A stretch of DNA of 64,000 nt. Origin: Orthonyx spaldingii (lineage: Eukaryota > Chordata > Aves > Passeriformes > Orthonychidae). Positions 26,901 through 41,100 of the stretch are shown piece after piece. Location: contig VZTJ01003853.1 of assembly GCA_013397795.1 (NCBI GenBank), positions 775,431 through 839,430 of the forward strand, read 5' to 3'. Under the pieces are notes generated by a model. It was not told where the DNA came from, did no database searches, and saw nothing but the letters and a program-made list of their open reading frames with translations. The position numbers and the translations under genes are program-made. Every line of letters starts with the position of its first letter. The first letter of the stretch is position 1.

Positions 26901-29900
26901 GAGTATTTTTTGACAGAAAATTAGGCTAGTTCATATGTATTTAAAACACCAAATGAACAAGTCTAAATAAACTAACCACCATCACCAAAATTAACAGATA
27001 CATTATTAAGTCAGTTGCACTTGTAACTTGTGAACATGAACTCTTAAAAGAATCAAAAACATGCATCTGAAGGTTCAACCCAGCAGGGCTGGCTAGCTGT
27101 TCGGCAGGTTGGTGCCAGGGACTGCAGGAACCAGTCAATCCCATGCTCCTGGCTGCTCCCAAGGTATTTTCTGACCAGTAACTTGAAGGTGCAGCAAGCA
27201 ACACATTGTCAGAGCATGATAAGGCTGGTGCATTGTCCATGCACACAATTAGCCTGCTGCTAATAAGCTTTACCCTAGATCATAACTCAGAAAATGGACT
27301 GTATAACATTAATTCAGCTTCAGCTGGCACTATGGAACTCAGGACCCTCTGCCCAAAGGCATCTCACCTCTAAGAAATTTAACATGATCTGTGTATCAAC
27401 TGCTGTATTTCACCAAGTAGATAAATCTCAGCTGAAGGGGTGATTAGCTGTGACATTCAGTCCTATTTCTATGCTGAAAGTAACAACAAATTAGCGCAAG
27501 GTGTGCAAGAACTTTTTCACCAAGATTTGTGATAAGGCTGAAAGTAGTTTTGTTTCTGCTATCCCAGTTTTCATGTGACCCCTCCCCTCTTCCATCACAA
27601 AATATGGTGCTTTGTAGCCTGGTACTTGCTCTTGATGGAATTGTGCCACACTACTGGATGGATCAGGGATATAACCAAAACCTGCTTGTCTCCTCCAGTA
27701 ACTCATAATCAGTGACTATATATATGAAGAACTAGGCATTGATTGTTTAAATTTAGGCCCTTGATTGAGTTGTGATGGGTTCTTCAAAAATGTTCAGCCT
27801 ACGTGAATTTAAGAAAATGGCGGTTCTATCACCTAAGTCAAGAGGAGCCAAACCAGGTTGACACAGGCTGCTTTTGGGTATTCTACCCTATAGAAGGCCA
27901 AGGCATAATTTTAGATAGAATGAAAATTCTACCACAGTTAGTCCCCTCAGAATTCTTGGACTATTTGGGGAAGGCATAGTAAGTTACTTTTCAAAAGCTT
28001 TTCTGTCTTTACTGTTTCTCTACAAAAGGCAAGTTCTAGTTGAGCAAGGTACTAAGATCATGATGATCATTATCTAAATTGACAAATTTTATAGCAAAAA
28101 ACTCAATATTCCTGTGAAGCATGTGGGTGCAAAAACCAACCTGTGGTGGCAAATCAAAGCCCACTTTTCCAAAAGTAGGTAACCCAGATTGAAAAGAAAA
28201 GGTCTGCTTGAACTTCCACACATTTTCAATTTCAGAGAAACTCATGATAGGATAAATTTGGTTTGATGGGACCACAGCAGGTCATACTTTCCAACTTTCT
28301 GCCCAAAACAGTGTCAATTGAGAGGGCTGAGTGGTTTTCCCAGGGTTTTAGTACTCTGATCTTGAAAAACTCCAAGTATTTTATTTGAACATTTTAAAAA
28401 TTAATCTAATTCTGAACTCCATGACAATGTCTGAATGTCAGTATAAATTTTCTGGGAGATTTTAAATACTGACTCATTCTGCTGCTGTATTTAAGACGAG
28501 CTTTTTGCTCTTAACACATTTTTGGCACTCTAAAGAACAATATTACTCTGACAGCTGCTTCCTCCAGACACCCCATCTCATGCAGAAGGCCAAATATGTG
28601 TGGAGGCCTGGCAGGTTAGTTGCCTCAGAAATATGAAGCAGAGGTTCTCCTTCTTAGATTTTGCTGTTACTCTTCTGCCCAGACTCCTGATGCAAAATAA
28701 AAAGCACTTAATTAATCTCATTTATGTAAAGAACTATTTATCTACCACTCAATTTGTTTAAAAAGATATATGCTAATAATGTATTTCTACAGTGATTAGA
28801 GTCTAAATGGTCATAACCAGGCAGGGAGGGTCTTAAATTCATTGCAATGGAATACAAGCGAAATGTGGCTGCAGCAAGGGACATCTTGAAGTCTTTTTTC
28901 CTTGTTGCACTTCTGCCCAGGAGATGCAAGCACCTCAGGGCAAAGCTGGAAGAATACTTGCACTTCTAGCCAAGCTGCATGATTCAGGATATGCCCAAGC
29001 TCACTGACAATATGATTATGTCTCTCCTCTCCTTTCCTGAGATGGTTCAGACTAATAATACAACCTAAAATTTGTCTGAAGAACTTGAGAGCTGAAGCTG
29101 AATTCTGTCTCAAGGCTTTCCTGCTCCTTTTTCTTGAGCAGGAGTCACTGACATAACAAGAAAAGGATGGAAAACTGCCCACCAACCATCTCAAATGAAG
29201 CTTGATCATCTTTGTATTGCTTTTGTTTTTTCAAATCAGCTGATACCTAGTGGGTGAAAAGCTACTAGTGAAAGTCTCTCAGCACAGTTTTAGCAACATG
29301 CTGTCTTAAACTGGGGAGGGAAAAGCAACACCCTGGAGACAGGGGACCATGGTTTGGACAGCACATACCTCTTCCACCTGCCTGCTCATCCGCCCTAAAG
29401 AGGATGGTGCTTTTTCTTCATCAAGGTAAATCAGTCTCTGTGTCTACTAGGGAAAAAAGTGCTTAAAAACTAGCTAACAGGACAGAGGTGGTTTAAAAAC
29501 CCAGACTGAAGAAAGAACATTTATTCATTTAAGTTAGGCAGCCCAGGTAGAACCCTTCTGGCATATCCATTTTACATGTGTCTATATGCCTTGTTTGGAA
29601 GTAATTTTAACGGTGTCAAAGTGTATGTAGATTATTTAATCAGTTGTTTTAAAAGTGCCCATTTGTTTTAGTGTGTATCAGGAGTTATATCAAAAAACCA
29701 CAATCTGCTTTCTTTGCAGTTGTAATTCGTTCGGTGCACTATGTGTTACTTCCTTTTTTTTTTATTTTTCAGATTTTTTTCCATTGCTGACAGTTTAAAA
29801 AATGTCAGCCTTATCTTAAATTCTGTCTAATTGGAAAAATAAAATAATCAGTGCTTCTTCAATTATGCTGTTTAGTTAAAAAATGTCACTGTGATGCAAG

Positions 29901-29999
29901 TAAAGCAGTTGTACAAAGTACTTCAGGGCACAGATGTAAGAAACTTCCACCAATTACCAGAGGAGTAAAAACTGTGAAATATAACTATTTTAACACTTT
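17977..29999. other. Region downstream of RAB3C, no gene seen
   Basis: Becomes increasingly AT-rich rightward. It contains the GT microsatellite at 22.7 kb and several A runs. The right part (about 25-30 kb) could include an extended RAB3C 3'UTR if distal polyadenylation is used. No coding exon, tRNA or other RNA gene is recognised. Confidence 0.65.
22668..22720. repeat. GT-rich microsatellite with GGGT interruptions
   Basis: (GT)n runs interrupted regularly by an extra G (TGTGTGGGTGTG). The interruptions spread through the array, suggesting slippage of a compound unit. Z-DNA-prone in principle. Confidence 0.95.
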
Positions 30000-30020
30000 A
30001 TCATAAAAGAATCTGTGTAC

Positions 30021-30026
30021 TTTATT
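30021..30026 (-). promoter_or_regulatory. RAB3C: Candidate RAB3C polyadenylation signal
   Basis: TTTATT on the plus strand is AATAAA in the direction of RAB3C transcription. About 20 nt further along the transcript the minus strand reads TAAAGTGTT, so a GT-containing element follows at a usual distance. It is the first AATAAA after the stop codon that I can find. Alternatives are at 29761-29766 and 29520-29525. Confidence 0.4.
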
Positions 30027-31083
30027 CTGCTGTCTTCACAGTCTTTTGCTGATCTTTTGAATGTATTCAGCCTAAGATTAGAAATGTTGACAATTTTTTG
30101 TTACTCTTAAAAATTGAAAAATCCCAATTCTCCTGCCAAAATAAAATGAGGTCAAACTTCAGTTCACTGACACCATCAGCACTTCTGCAATAGGTCTGAG
30201 TAAAATACAGACATTTGTAGCCAGTGTGTTGGTGGCTGTCTCAGTGACTGAAGCATGCAGGTTTGACAGCAATGTGACAAGGCAGTTTTTGGCTATGAAC
30301 AACCAAACGCAATGGGTTTGGCTCCATCATATATAATATAGAACTGTGTGGTTAATGTCTCATGCAGGCAGAAATGAAAAGAGCTAACCAACCTTCTACT
30401 ACAGGAGTAGGTAAGACTGGGATCTCCATAATGATGGAATGAGAAATTAAGTAGAGTTTCAGAAAATTATTAGATAGACATGCAGCTCCAATGTAAAAGT
30501 AAATATACTGAGTATGCAAACAGGATGAAGCATCTAATATCTCTGAGAGTATGGAATGAATATCCACATTCAGTCAGAAATTCACAGGGAATTTTGGTGG
30601 CTTTGGGCCCAGGATCTAACTTCCTTCTAATTTCTGCAGTTTTCAGCCGGTCAGGATGTGTAACATAGTGAGTGTAGATTTGCCAAGGCAATGTGCTCCA
30701 GGAAGTGTCCCTTGTACAAGTGATCTGGACAGAATGAGGGATTGGCTCACTACAGCAATACTTCTAAATTCAATTTCAGTCAGGAAAATATACAAGTGGC
30801 ATCAGGAAGCTTACTCAAAACACCCTTGACCACTACCCTAAAGATTCAACTATATAACTTGAAACTGCTGAAATGAGAGACAATTCTAGGCAAACGTGGT
30901 TTGAGGACATGGCACCAGCTGAAGTGTGATGTAAAACAGTAAAAAGAAAAGAGAAATTAATATACACCCTGCATGCAAAAGCCAGATTCCAAAATATGGA
31001 TCATCCTTTCAGGCTAAAAACTGCTCCATCTCCATATGCATATTCAAACAGCTGATGATGTAAAACAAGACTGTTCTCCCAAA

Positions 31084-31131
31084 TAAATTAATAAGACAGT
31101 ATAAATAAAGGCATATAGACCATTCATAAAT
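31084..31131 (-). promoter_or_regulatory. RAB3C: Cluster of three ATTTA elements after the RAB3C stop
   Basis: ATTTA pentamers in the transcript sense (TAAAT on the plus strand) occur at 31127-31131, 31102-31106 and 31084-31088. AU-rich elements of this kind can be bound by mRNA stability factors such as ELAV/Hu proteins. The function here is inference only, since AT-rich DNA produces such pentamers by chance. Confidence 0.3.
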
Positions 31132-31180
31132 ACTCTGTTGGCAACAGAACACACTGGAGCTGCCTTTGCTGATAGCTGCA

Positions 31181-31368
31181 TTAGCAGCTGCAGTTGGGCT
31201 GCTGTGGAGGAGGGGTGTCCTTTAGTTGTGTGTTCTGGTTGCTGGCAGCAATGGTGGGATTCGTCTCCAGACTTTCTGACATTTTGTCACAGATGATATC
31301 CACAAGTCGCTCAAATGTCTGCTTGACATTAATGTTTTCCTTGGCACTTGTTTCAAAAAATTCAAATC
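31181..31368 (-). CDS. RAB3C: RAB3C terminal coding exon (partial CDS)
   Basis: This exon encodes the C-terminal 61 residues plus the stop codon of a Rab3 small GTPase. It begins GFEFFETSAKENINVKQTFE, where the first Gly is split with the upstream exon, and it ends PNCSC. The SAK motif at 31340-31348 is the G5 loop that contacts the guanine base. The CSC at 31184-31192 is the CXC signal for double geranylgeranylation, which anchors Rab3 to synaptic and secretory vesicles. The variable tail (ASNQNTQLKDTPPPQQ) fits Rab3C better than Rab3A, B or D, from memory of the family. The left limit is the TAA stop (tta on the plus strand at 31181-31183). The right limit is the AG acceptor at 31369-31370, and the phase matches the exon at 42660-42784 exactly. 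Rab3 proteins regulate calcium-triggered exocytosis through effectors such as RIM and rabphilin. No frame damage is seen. Confidence 0.96.
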
Positions 31369-31384
31369 CTAAGAAAATAAACAA
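31369..31384 (-). promoter_or_regulatory. RAB3C: 3' splice site of the RAB3C terminal exon
   Basis: The minus strand reads TTTATTTTCTTAG followed by GATTTGAA. The tract is T-rich but interrupted by an A, so it is weaker than the acceptor of the preceding exon. The phase and the protein match fix the position. Confidence 0.88.
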
Positions 31385-34300
31385 CATGTTTATGTTCTAT
31401 GCATATTTCAGTATCTTCAATATATAAACTTCTCTTGACCAAGAGACACTTAGAAAGGAAACATGTGAGAGCACACATCTGAAAGAAGAGCAGTTAAAAT
31501 TATAACACAGTCAGAGCAAGTACTAGCAACTAGTGCTACTGGCTTTACACAAAGCTGGATAAAGTCAGGACCGCTCCAAATATATTTCCTTAGAAAAATT
31601 CTACTTTAAAACAGCTTAATCTAAAAATTGATACCTGCTTGAAAGTCTCATTTTAGAAATGCCCTATATATCCAGCCATTGGAAAGGAGTAATCTGCCAC
31701 TCCATCTCTAACCATTACATTTCTCTGAGCATTATTCAGCTGGAAAAAGCCATTTCCATTGTGTTATTCAGGTGGTGCCAAAATACAAAGTAATGCTTGG
31801 AAAAGTACAGGTTAAAAAATCAACTTTTTGCAATTTGACATTTACTAAAGTTAGTCGAGAATCCATGGGACCAAAGGGACTCCCAACTCCACAAACCGAA
31901 CTAATAAAAAGATACAGAAGTGCACATAAGGAAGAACACAACTGAATTAATTTATACAGAAGGACTTTTTATCTAGTCATTCCCAGTGATTACTTCAAAG
32001 GCAAAAACCAGAGCTATCCTTAGCCCATAAGGGACACTGGAACTTTTTATGGAGCAGAGTCAGCTGTTCTAAGCTCTCCAGACACAGTTTTCCTAAGTTC
32101 TCTTCTCTGCCCCTATTTGTACCACGTCTCACCTCCCACATGTGTCTCATTCAGCTAGGCCAGGTTTGCATCTTGGCAGTCAGCCTGCAACCTAGAAGGC
32201 TTCTGCCAGTGCTGGGTCTTCCCATGGGCTTGTTTCCTTTGCAAATCATTTGTCTTCTTCAATTTATTGTTTTCTATGGCTTTTCCCACATGCTCTACCT
32301 TTTTCCCCAGTTATGATACTGCTCACCTGTTCCCTGATAATTCAACACTTCCACTCCTGTCTTTCTACGACTTATGGGTTCTGTATTGAAACAGTTTACA
32401 AAACATCTGATTCACTGGTAGTTTTACAAAAGCCTTTCCATAGCCTTTGCATAACTGTTTTGATTATTTCTGATTAAATCTAAATATTAATGTGCAATTA
32501 CCATTGTCTTTAATTATGAGAAAAATCCCTGTCAGAAAATTTCAATCACTTGAAACTTCTGGCAGAAGGACAGACAACAGACTTTTGTGGGTCTGGTGGT
32601 TTGATTTAGTTTTTTTAATGTTTTGTATTATTCTGCTTTGAAAGGCCACATGAAATTTAAATGCAACTACTTTGGTCACATTAGTATTATGTATTCAGTA
32701 TGCCATCTAAACAGAATGTAATGTGCACATTCAATCCTGCAACTGTTTTCCATGCAGCTTTTGCATATTTGAGTCCTACCCTAGAATTACTGCAGATAAT
32801 TATATTTAGCTTGGCATGATATGCTGGCAAGAAGTAATAAGCAATGTACAAATTCAACTCTGCTCTGATTTTTTTTTTCATATTTTTAATTTATGTAAGA
32901 TGCGTTGGACTGAAGTGTCACAAAGTACTAAAATGTTTAAATATATAGGAGTTAAGCACTGGCCAAAGCTAGTGTTCATAGGGAGTTTAGATAATAAGAG
33001 CTACAAATACTGTACAAGGATTTGATCATACGATTTCTGTTAGTATCAGGAAGAAGTGTAAGGGTAGGCTCACCAGTATGAGAATACATTGCCATAAAAA
33101 CTTTTCCACTCCACATTTCTCTGGAAAGCAGGACAACTGTCAATAATAAAAGACCATCTACAAAAATTATATACTAGTATATAGTTTGAATCTATATGGA
33201 ATTGCTTTAGTTTAGCTTTGCTCACACATTTCCTTTGTTCTAAACTAGAAGGAAAATGAGGAAAGCCACTGCAGCATCACCTGCTAGTGGCTTTGGCCCT
33301 CCTGCAGAGCTCCATGCAGGAGAAAGCTGTTCATATCATTTGGGAGCTGCATGGGGGAAGTAAGCACCTCCACAATTTCAGTATGCTGCATTGAAATCCA
33401 GCTGCAACTCTACCTCAGCAACACAGTCAAGAATGTTCCACAACTGTTAGTGTCTTCTCCACAGGAAGGAGTAGAAAAGCAGCTGTTCCACGGAGGAACA
33501 AGCAGAACCACAGGGCAGAAGGGTTGAGTGACCACAAGGGAATGGTACACCAGAGCTTTGGAGATGATAGGAAGAACAATTAATCTTAAGGACATTTAGG
33601 AGTGGAATAGTTTTTACAGTTATATAGATGGAATAGTGAACACATCAGATGATCATGAAACAGATACGATATCTAGGTGAGAGATCTAGACAGAAGAAGG
33701 CAGAAAGTGAAAGGAAAAGAGTCACAAAGAAGAGAGGAGACCCATGTCAAGAAATTCTGTAAGGTGGGTAAGAACAAGAAAACAGACCCACTATCATGTT
33801 GAGGATGTTTTGCATAACATAATGAAAAACTTAGAGGCACCCATTCTCCAAGTCAGAGGGTTACGGAGTGTCAAGCACACAATAATTTACTCAAATGAAA
33901 TACAGCTGTGGTGATTTCTATGGAATTTCAGATACGATTTTGATATAAGAAGGCAATTGCAGTCATAGCAGCAGTGTAGTTGGATATCAAGCTATGATGG
34001 CATGCCATCGCCTTAGACATCAATTGCCTGGACCTTCTAGGCTAGGCTTTGGTACATGGATGAGACAATGGACAGACCTGGGAGAAAGTGGCTGAGCACC
34101 CAACTGCCTCCACAACAAGACTAATGTTGTATTCTTTGCCGGAACTGTACAGGTGGGACTTTTGGACAGCTTTGGAAATCATCCCAAACAACTCCTGCTG
34201 TGTATAGACTTATGATAGGTACTGTTTATACGCTTGAAGATGCAAATAAACATCCCAAGAAGAGGATGGGGCATACTTATGAACTCCTCCCAGGCAGTTC

Positions 34301-37300
34301 CTGCTATAAAACACATTCAGCTGCACATAGGTTAGACACTTGTAGATAGTCTGTGGAAACTGTCCTTGCTGGTGCAGAAATGAGCATACAGAAGAGTCTT
34401 TTGAAGCCAGTTAAGACCATTAAGAAAACCTTTGTGCATTTTCTGGTAATCACTGTCAAAGCATTGTGGTATGTACTGAGCAAGGAAGACCAGCTGGATT
34501 ACAAGAATTCAGCAGAACAGGAGTTCACAATCTCATCTAATGCAGCCAAAGACACCATTACAAAGACCCTTGCAAGAGAGGCTCCTGTAGCCACCCACAC
34601 AGCAACTGACTGTCCTGGGCAAGGGACTCAATTTCTCATGTGACTGTTACCTTATGCAAGAGATCCCAATAAATTAGATTTGTTCTTTTAGCTTGTTTGT
34701 TTGTTTAACCAAAACCCTGCCTGTTTCAAAGTTTCAGTTTGAACAGTTTCAAAGAGCTATACAGCATTTTTCCTAGCAGAGTTTGCCCGGAATAAGCACT
34801 TGAATTCTGGTTGCTTTCATTCTGTTATGGAATATTTTGCAGATCTTTTCCCCCGTGACACCTCCTTCTCTCCTGACTCATCATGCAATTATTTTACTAA
34901 TGGCTCTTAGACACCCTAAGCTTCTAAAATCCCTGTGTATGACAGCATCAATTCTATGATTTTTAATACTTTCTTCATGGTTTTTTTCCACTGCTCATTA
35001 TTAATGGAGAGAAAAGGTTTTCCATGGGAGTATAAGTCTGAAGTGAACTATCCAGTGATGCCCAGGGAAGCAGAACACCCTGTTCCCACTACCTGTGATG
35101 ATCTGTACTGCTGATGTGGATGAGGCCAGGCAGAGGAGATTATTGCAAAGACATGACGAGCCCAAGAAGCAAGTGGGTAGGTAAGGCAGAACAGAACTGA
35201 AACTCAGAAAATCCAAAGCATCTAAGTGTTGCCTGAACATATGTACAAAGTGTGTGGAACATGCAATAAGATATTTTAATTTAAATGCCTATTCTGTGTT
35301 TTCCCTTGCTGATTCTTTCCCTTATCTACCTCCTTCCCTACTACTCACTCAAAGAAATCTGGCAAGCTCTTGGCAGCTCCTACAGAGCACTACAGCAGCA
35401 GGGCTAGACAAGGCATTGGCATGGTGCTGTTGTTCACCTGGTGATCTACAATGCACCCTGAGCAGTTAGACAGCTTTCCTGAATCATACACACAGCCAGA
35501 ATTACTGACTTTTTACCATCTCTGCCTTACACGTGTGCTGTCTCTGTAAAGGCTCCTTCATGACTGCTCATTAACACTTGTTTATGTCTGCTTTCAAAGC
35601 ATAGGAAGAAAAAAGCCCAGGAAGCACAGTCATATGCAAAGAGAAGAACATTCTGCACCCTGTCATCTTCCTGAGAAAACCTGACATCAAGAACACATGC
35701 CAGACAGCAAATTTTAAGCACAGTTCCACAGACAATACAGACAAGACCCATGTTAATGTTTCACCAGTTGATCAGGAAGGCATTTTGGTTTCAGAGTGTT
35801 CATCTGCAATAAAGACAACTTCATTTATCGCCCCTGACATTATGTTTTACAGATGTCCTCAAGTGTCTGTTGCCTTAGTAACTATCCTTCTAACCTTTCA
35901 TGAAGACAAACCTGAACTGTGGTCCTTAGTGCTGCTTTTGTCAGTGCCTTGTTCAATCCAGTATTGTAAGGAGTAGTAGGAGACTGCAACATCAGAGCAA
36001 GAAATGGCTGCAGGAAGCTGCTCCCTTTGTAAGAGTGGTATTCAAAAGGCAAAGTTTAGGAAGTCATGGGAATTAATAATTTAACTATGTCATTGTATAT
36101 AAAGGAGAGGAGCTAACAAGGCCTTATTTTCTTGGAATTGCATCCGGTGGGCTGTTCTGAGGGGGGAACTGGCAGGCACTTACCTTCTTGCCTGCTATGA
36201 ATAGTATCTAATCAGTTTTACATTCACATTACAGGCTGTCAGTCAAGGCAACTGCAAGACCTTTCTCCTCTGCGCAGGTGTCCACTTCCTCAGAACTGTC
36301 AATATCTTTTAGTCAAAGAGAGACAAGACACACATGCATGACTGCAAAGGTCATCTCTCCTAGGAAACTGGGCTGAAAGTAGCTGGAGACCACTGCTGTT
36401 CTTCAAAGTATCTCCAACATCAGCAACTATCTGGTTATGGCAGCAGGTTGGGTTATGCTGTGCTTTGCTCTCTGGATCAGTAGGATAGGATCTCTCTGTC
36501 CTAACAAGCCCAAGTGCTGGACTATGTTAAGAAAAGTATTAAAACAACATTAACAGAACAGTACTCTGCTACTATTGTCCCAGTGAAGAGCAGCGCTTTA
36601 TCACCATTCAAGAGAGAAAATGATAAGGAAGCTACAGATTATTAACAGAATGCTAATCTTTAGGATGGCCAAATTTATTAACAAAAACAAAGCTAAAAGG
36701 GACTGTCAGCTGTGGCAGAATGGACAGACCCAGGGGGCAGTTACTGGTCATGCTCTTGCTAACACTTAATTTTGCAGTCTTTCAGAACAAAAGGTTTCAT
36801 ATAAATTCCAGTTGTATTGATTTTGACTGTCGTTTCCAGATACCTTTTAAATGAGTGCATTTGGGTAATAAATTAGATTTTTGGCAAAGTTTTTTTGTAT
36901 GTTTACGGGAGACTGGTTGAGCAAACCCTTGCTTCTCAATGTTATTAAATAACTTTGTTTTAATGCAGCTCCCAGTATGTGAAAGCAATGATAGGTTGGC
37001 GTTTCCCCCAAGTAAAAGAACATCCTGGGGACAAAAGCCTTTAATTGCTCTGCCAATACCCTGTCTGTGTTGTAACTAAATAGAAAGACTGGTATTTGTC
37101 AGTGCTGTCAGTCTGTCTCTTGCTCCTGGAACTAACATTTGCCCATTAAAAAGAGCTGAAAAATCAGTGAAGAATGGAAGTTTGAACAGGCATACTGCTG
37201 CACAACACAATTATTTTCATTTTCAATGCAGAGTTAGATGCAGCCATATGTCCGTGCTCTCTAAGCTGCGGGTGACCATGCCTTGTGCACCACAGTCTCC

Positions 37301-37554
37301 AGTCAGCCACACAGGCAAAACAGAACTTGCTGTTCTAGCAAACTGTGTGCTGAGGTGTCAGCTCCCACTTGGTTCCTGATTTACATGCCAAAATTACAGC
37401 ACTAAAAATGCCTCTTCAGTTCAATGCCTAATCTCACAGCTGCCTAGTACAGCAGTGTGCCCACAGATGTCTAATGTACGCGTTACCCCCAGAGCTCATA
37501 CCCCAAGGCACGTGAAGGTGCACTCCAGGAAGGAATGCAGGAAGGCAGGCAGAA

Positions 37555-38158
<604 letters not shown>

Positions 38159-41100
38159 AAGTGAAAATAAAGACTTAAAGGAAGAAATGGCCCAAATGAG
38201 AAGGGAAAAGATGGAGATAAGGTATGTAGTTATATCTGAGGGGTAAATGACTATCTCTCTGAGTGACAAGCTGTGGAGGTGCACTGAAGTCACAGCCACT
38301 ACTGACCGTGGGGCATTTAATATTCAAAGGCCTTTGCGGGTATCCTGAATCCAGTGTGCGGCATGGTTTCTGCTGCCCCTTGCAGAAGAGAATGTGAGAC
38401 CTCACTCAGAAAGGGCCTGTTTCATTTTGTTTTCTGACATTGGTTGTTGGCCTCTAGGAGACACAGCCTGCCAGGATAAATTTAGAAAACAAGCGACTGC
38501 AACCTAGGGCATGCTTAGACACGATGAATGCCCCCAGCCACAGATGATCCTGGATGGCAAAGCATAAGCAGAACCTGAGAAACCAGAGAACATGTAAAAA
38601 ATGATGTATCTAATTAGCAAGCACAGCAGAATGTCCCAAATAAATGAAGAAACTGTATGTCAAACTGCATATACAACTATCCATTTGCCTGTGCAGTTAT
38701 TCAGACTCTGTTGAAAGGTCTGTGCACACCTCTGCCTGCTAATCCTCAGCTGGAATGTAGATAACACTATCAATATATCATACAGATAGTGAACAGAAGA
38801 ACCAAGACATCAAGCCACCTGTGAGTCACTCCTTTTATTTCTCTTCTGACAATTGACACCAAACTTTTATGAATGTATGAATTTTGCTGAAAGGCACAAG
38901 AGTAATATCCCGGAAAACTGTATGAGTAATTCAGCTGACAACTGTGCATGCATTTTATTTGGAAGAAGTTGCAACCCTGTTTTACTAAAATGCTTTAAAG
39001 CACGTAAGTGCTGACTATATTGGGGTTTCATTCCATAGCCAATCCATGTACTGCTCAGAGCAAATATTCATGAAGGTACAAAATATCATAAGAAATATAT
39101 TCCATACCCTTTTTTGGTAATGATTAGTGAATAAACTTCCTTAAATGTGTTTGCTGTGATTATCAAATCAATATTAACATTGCATTAATTATTTCTCTGT
39201 TGGCTAGTTTGTCACATGTATACACTTTCTTGGAATGATATATCCATGAGGAAAAGTTACAAGACTTTGTTTGATCCCATCTGTTTTCATCTCATTCTAA
39301 CCTTAGTCTTTCAATAATGCTATTACGTTAAACGACCATGAACTTATTTCTGAAAAAAAACATTTTAAAAAAGTACTGAATAGGGTGATAAGGAATGACT
39401 AATGTGTGTCTTTGTGTCTTTATGCCTGGAACAATTAAGTATTCTGGGAATTGCTATATGGAGAAAAAGAAATATGACAGAGTTCTCTGAAACCCAGAGA
39501 GGTACAGAATAGGTAACAACAAAGAATTGCACACTGTTTGTAAGAATATAACAGTGAAGAAAAATAAAATAAAACTATCAGGGGGCCAGTTCAAAGGAGA
39601 AGTAGATACCAGATAAACTGTACATATTTAAAGGATGTTGTGGGTGGTATGATTCTATATGGCTTCAAAGACATCATTGTACAAATCCATGGCAAAAATT
39701 ACAAAAGGCCCATTGAATATAAATGTATTGCATTTGGTTCATGAGACCCACAAATATAATTTGCTATGGTCAGGAAAAGTATCACTGCATGTTTGCCAAA
39801 TATGTTGCCCTGTTTCACAAAACAGCTACTTGACTGCTTGTAGCTATGATCCATGGTGGTATTGCCAGTGTCATGTGATTAATAATAAATTTTTAAAAAA
39901 TCTTCAAAGCAAACAAGACAGATTCTGACCTCATAAACATTCTGTAATTTTCCTTCAAGGTCAGGTCTGGGTTCCTAACTATTCCTTCCTTCTTGTGTGA
40001 ACTTTGATTAGTCCCATGAGAAGGGTACTCAGAGGTACCACGGGATACTTGACTAGTTCAGGCAGGCCTCCTCCAACAGTAAGGAGACCTATTGCTGGTT
40101 GATTTAAGCCACTTGTTTAGGTTACACTTGAGAAATAAGCTAGCACAGAGATTTAAAGAAATGAAAGATTATATCTTGTTAATAAACTTTTAGGCCACAC
40201 TTTTCAGAGACGTTAGGAGCCACAAGGAGGCCCCATTTTCCAGTAACACTTTTCTCAACACAACACGATGTTTCCCAGAGGGTTAAATGCCCAGTGCTCT
40301 TTTTGACCTTTTGAAAATTCACCCCAGAAGGTGCATGTATTCATTTTCTCAGTGACTTCAAGTAAACATGGGCTGAAAATAAAACCACACTTGAGAACAG
40401 AGGGTGTCACAGTGTAGTTTTTGTAGAGAACCCATGAATTGTATTTACTTGTAATTGTGTCTGCGATCAACATTGCATTCAAAGGGCCCACAGTTTTAAA
40501 ATGTCTGGCTGGACAGAAAATCTATATTGTTATTTTAAAAACTTGTCTGTAAGAGATGTTATCAACTTACTGCCAGAGAAACAAAAGACAGTCTCATGTG
40601 TATCATACAACGGGTGTCCTCCAAACCAGCCAGCAAGGCCAGTGCACTTACTGCAGTTAAAGGAAAGTCTTTCTTCTGCTGTTCCTGACACCACCTCACA
40701 CAGTCGCTGGGCAGATTTAAGAGATGATTGCAGCTGTACAGGAAACATGTAAACATTTGTGTGTGCAGTTTCACTACAGTAATTGACTGGATCAGAGACA
40801 CAAGTTATCTAATACAATAATCTGCCCTTGAGATAGCCACAGGATTTATATCTGAGAAAAGAAACCCCCTGAGTAGATAAATATGGAATTAGAGGACAAT
40901 CTTCTTCCATAAAGATTGAATTTTAAATCCCAGGAGTCAGAATTTGCTTTAAAGCCTGAAACATGAGTTTTGATATCTATCTTATTACTGTTTTTTTCTT
41001 TTTTTCAAGCATTGCTTATTACATCTGAGGATTCTTGACTGTACAACATGCAAAGTTCCTTCTTGTCTTGATATATTCATGACTTTGGGGATTCCTTGTC

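Larger units (their letters stand above)
30000..31180 (-). other. RAB3C: Probable RAB3C 3' untranslated region
   Basis: This is the sequence immediately downstream of the TAA stop on the minus strand. The first AATAAA hexamer on that strand is at 30021-30026, which would give a 3'UTR of about 1.2 kb. Three ATTTA pentamers lie within 100 nt of the stop. The end is uncertain because further AATAAA hexamers lie at 29761-29766 and 29520-29525, and neuronal genes often use distal sites. Confidence 0.5.

Noticed and set aside
1..30000. Search for PDE4D 3' exons expected by synteny
   Set aside because: No catalytic-domain or C-terminal PDE4 peptide could be recognised on the plus strand.
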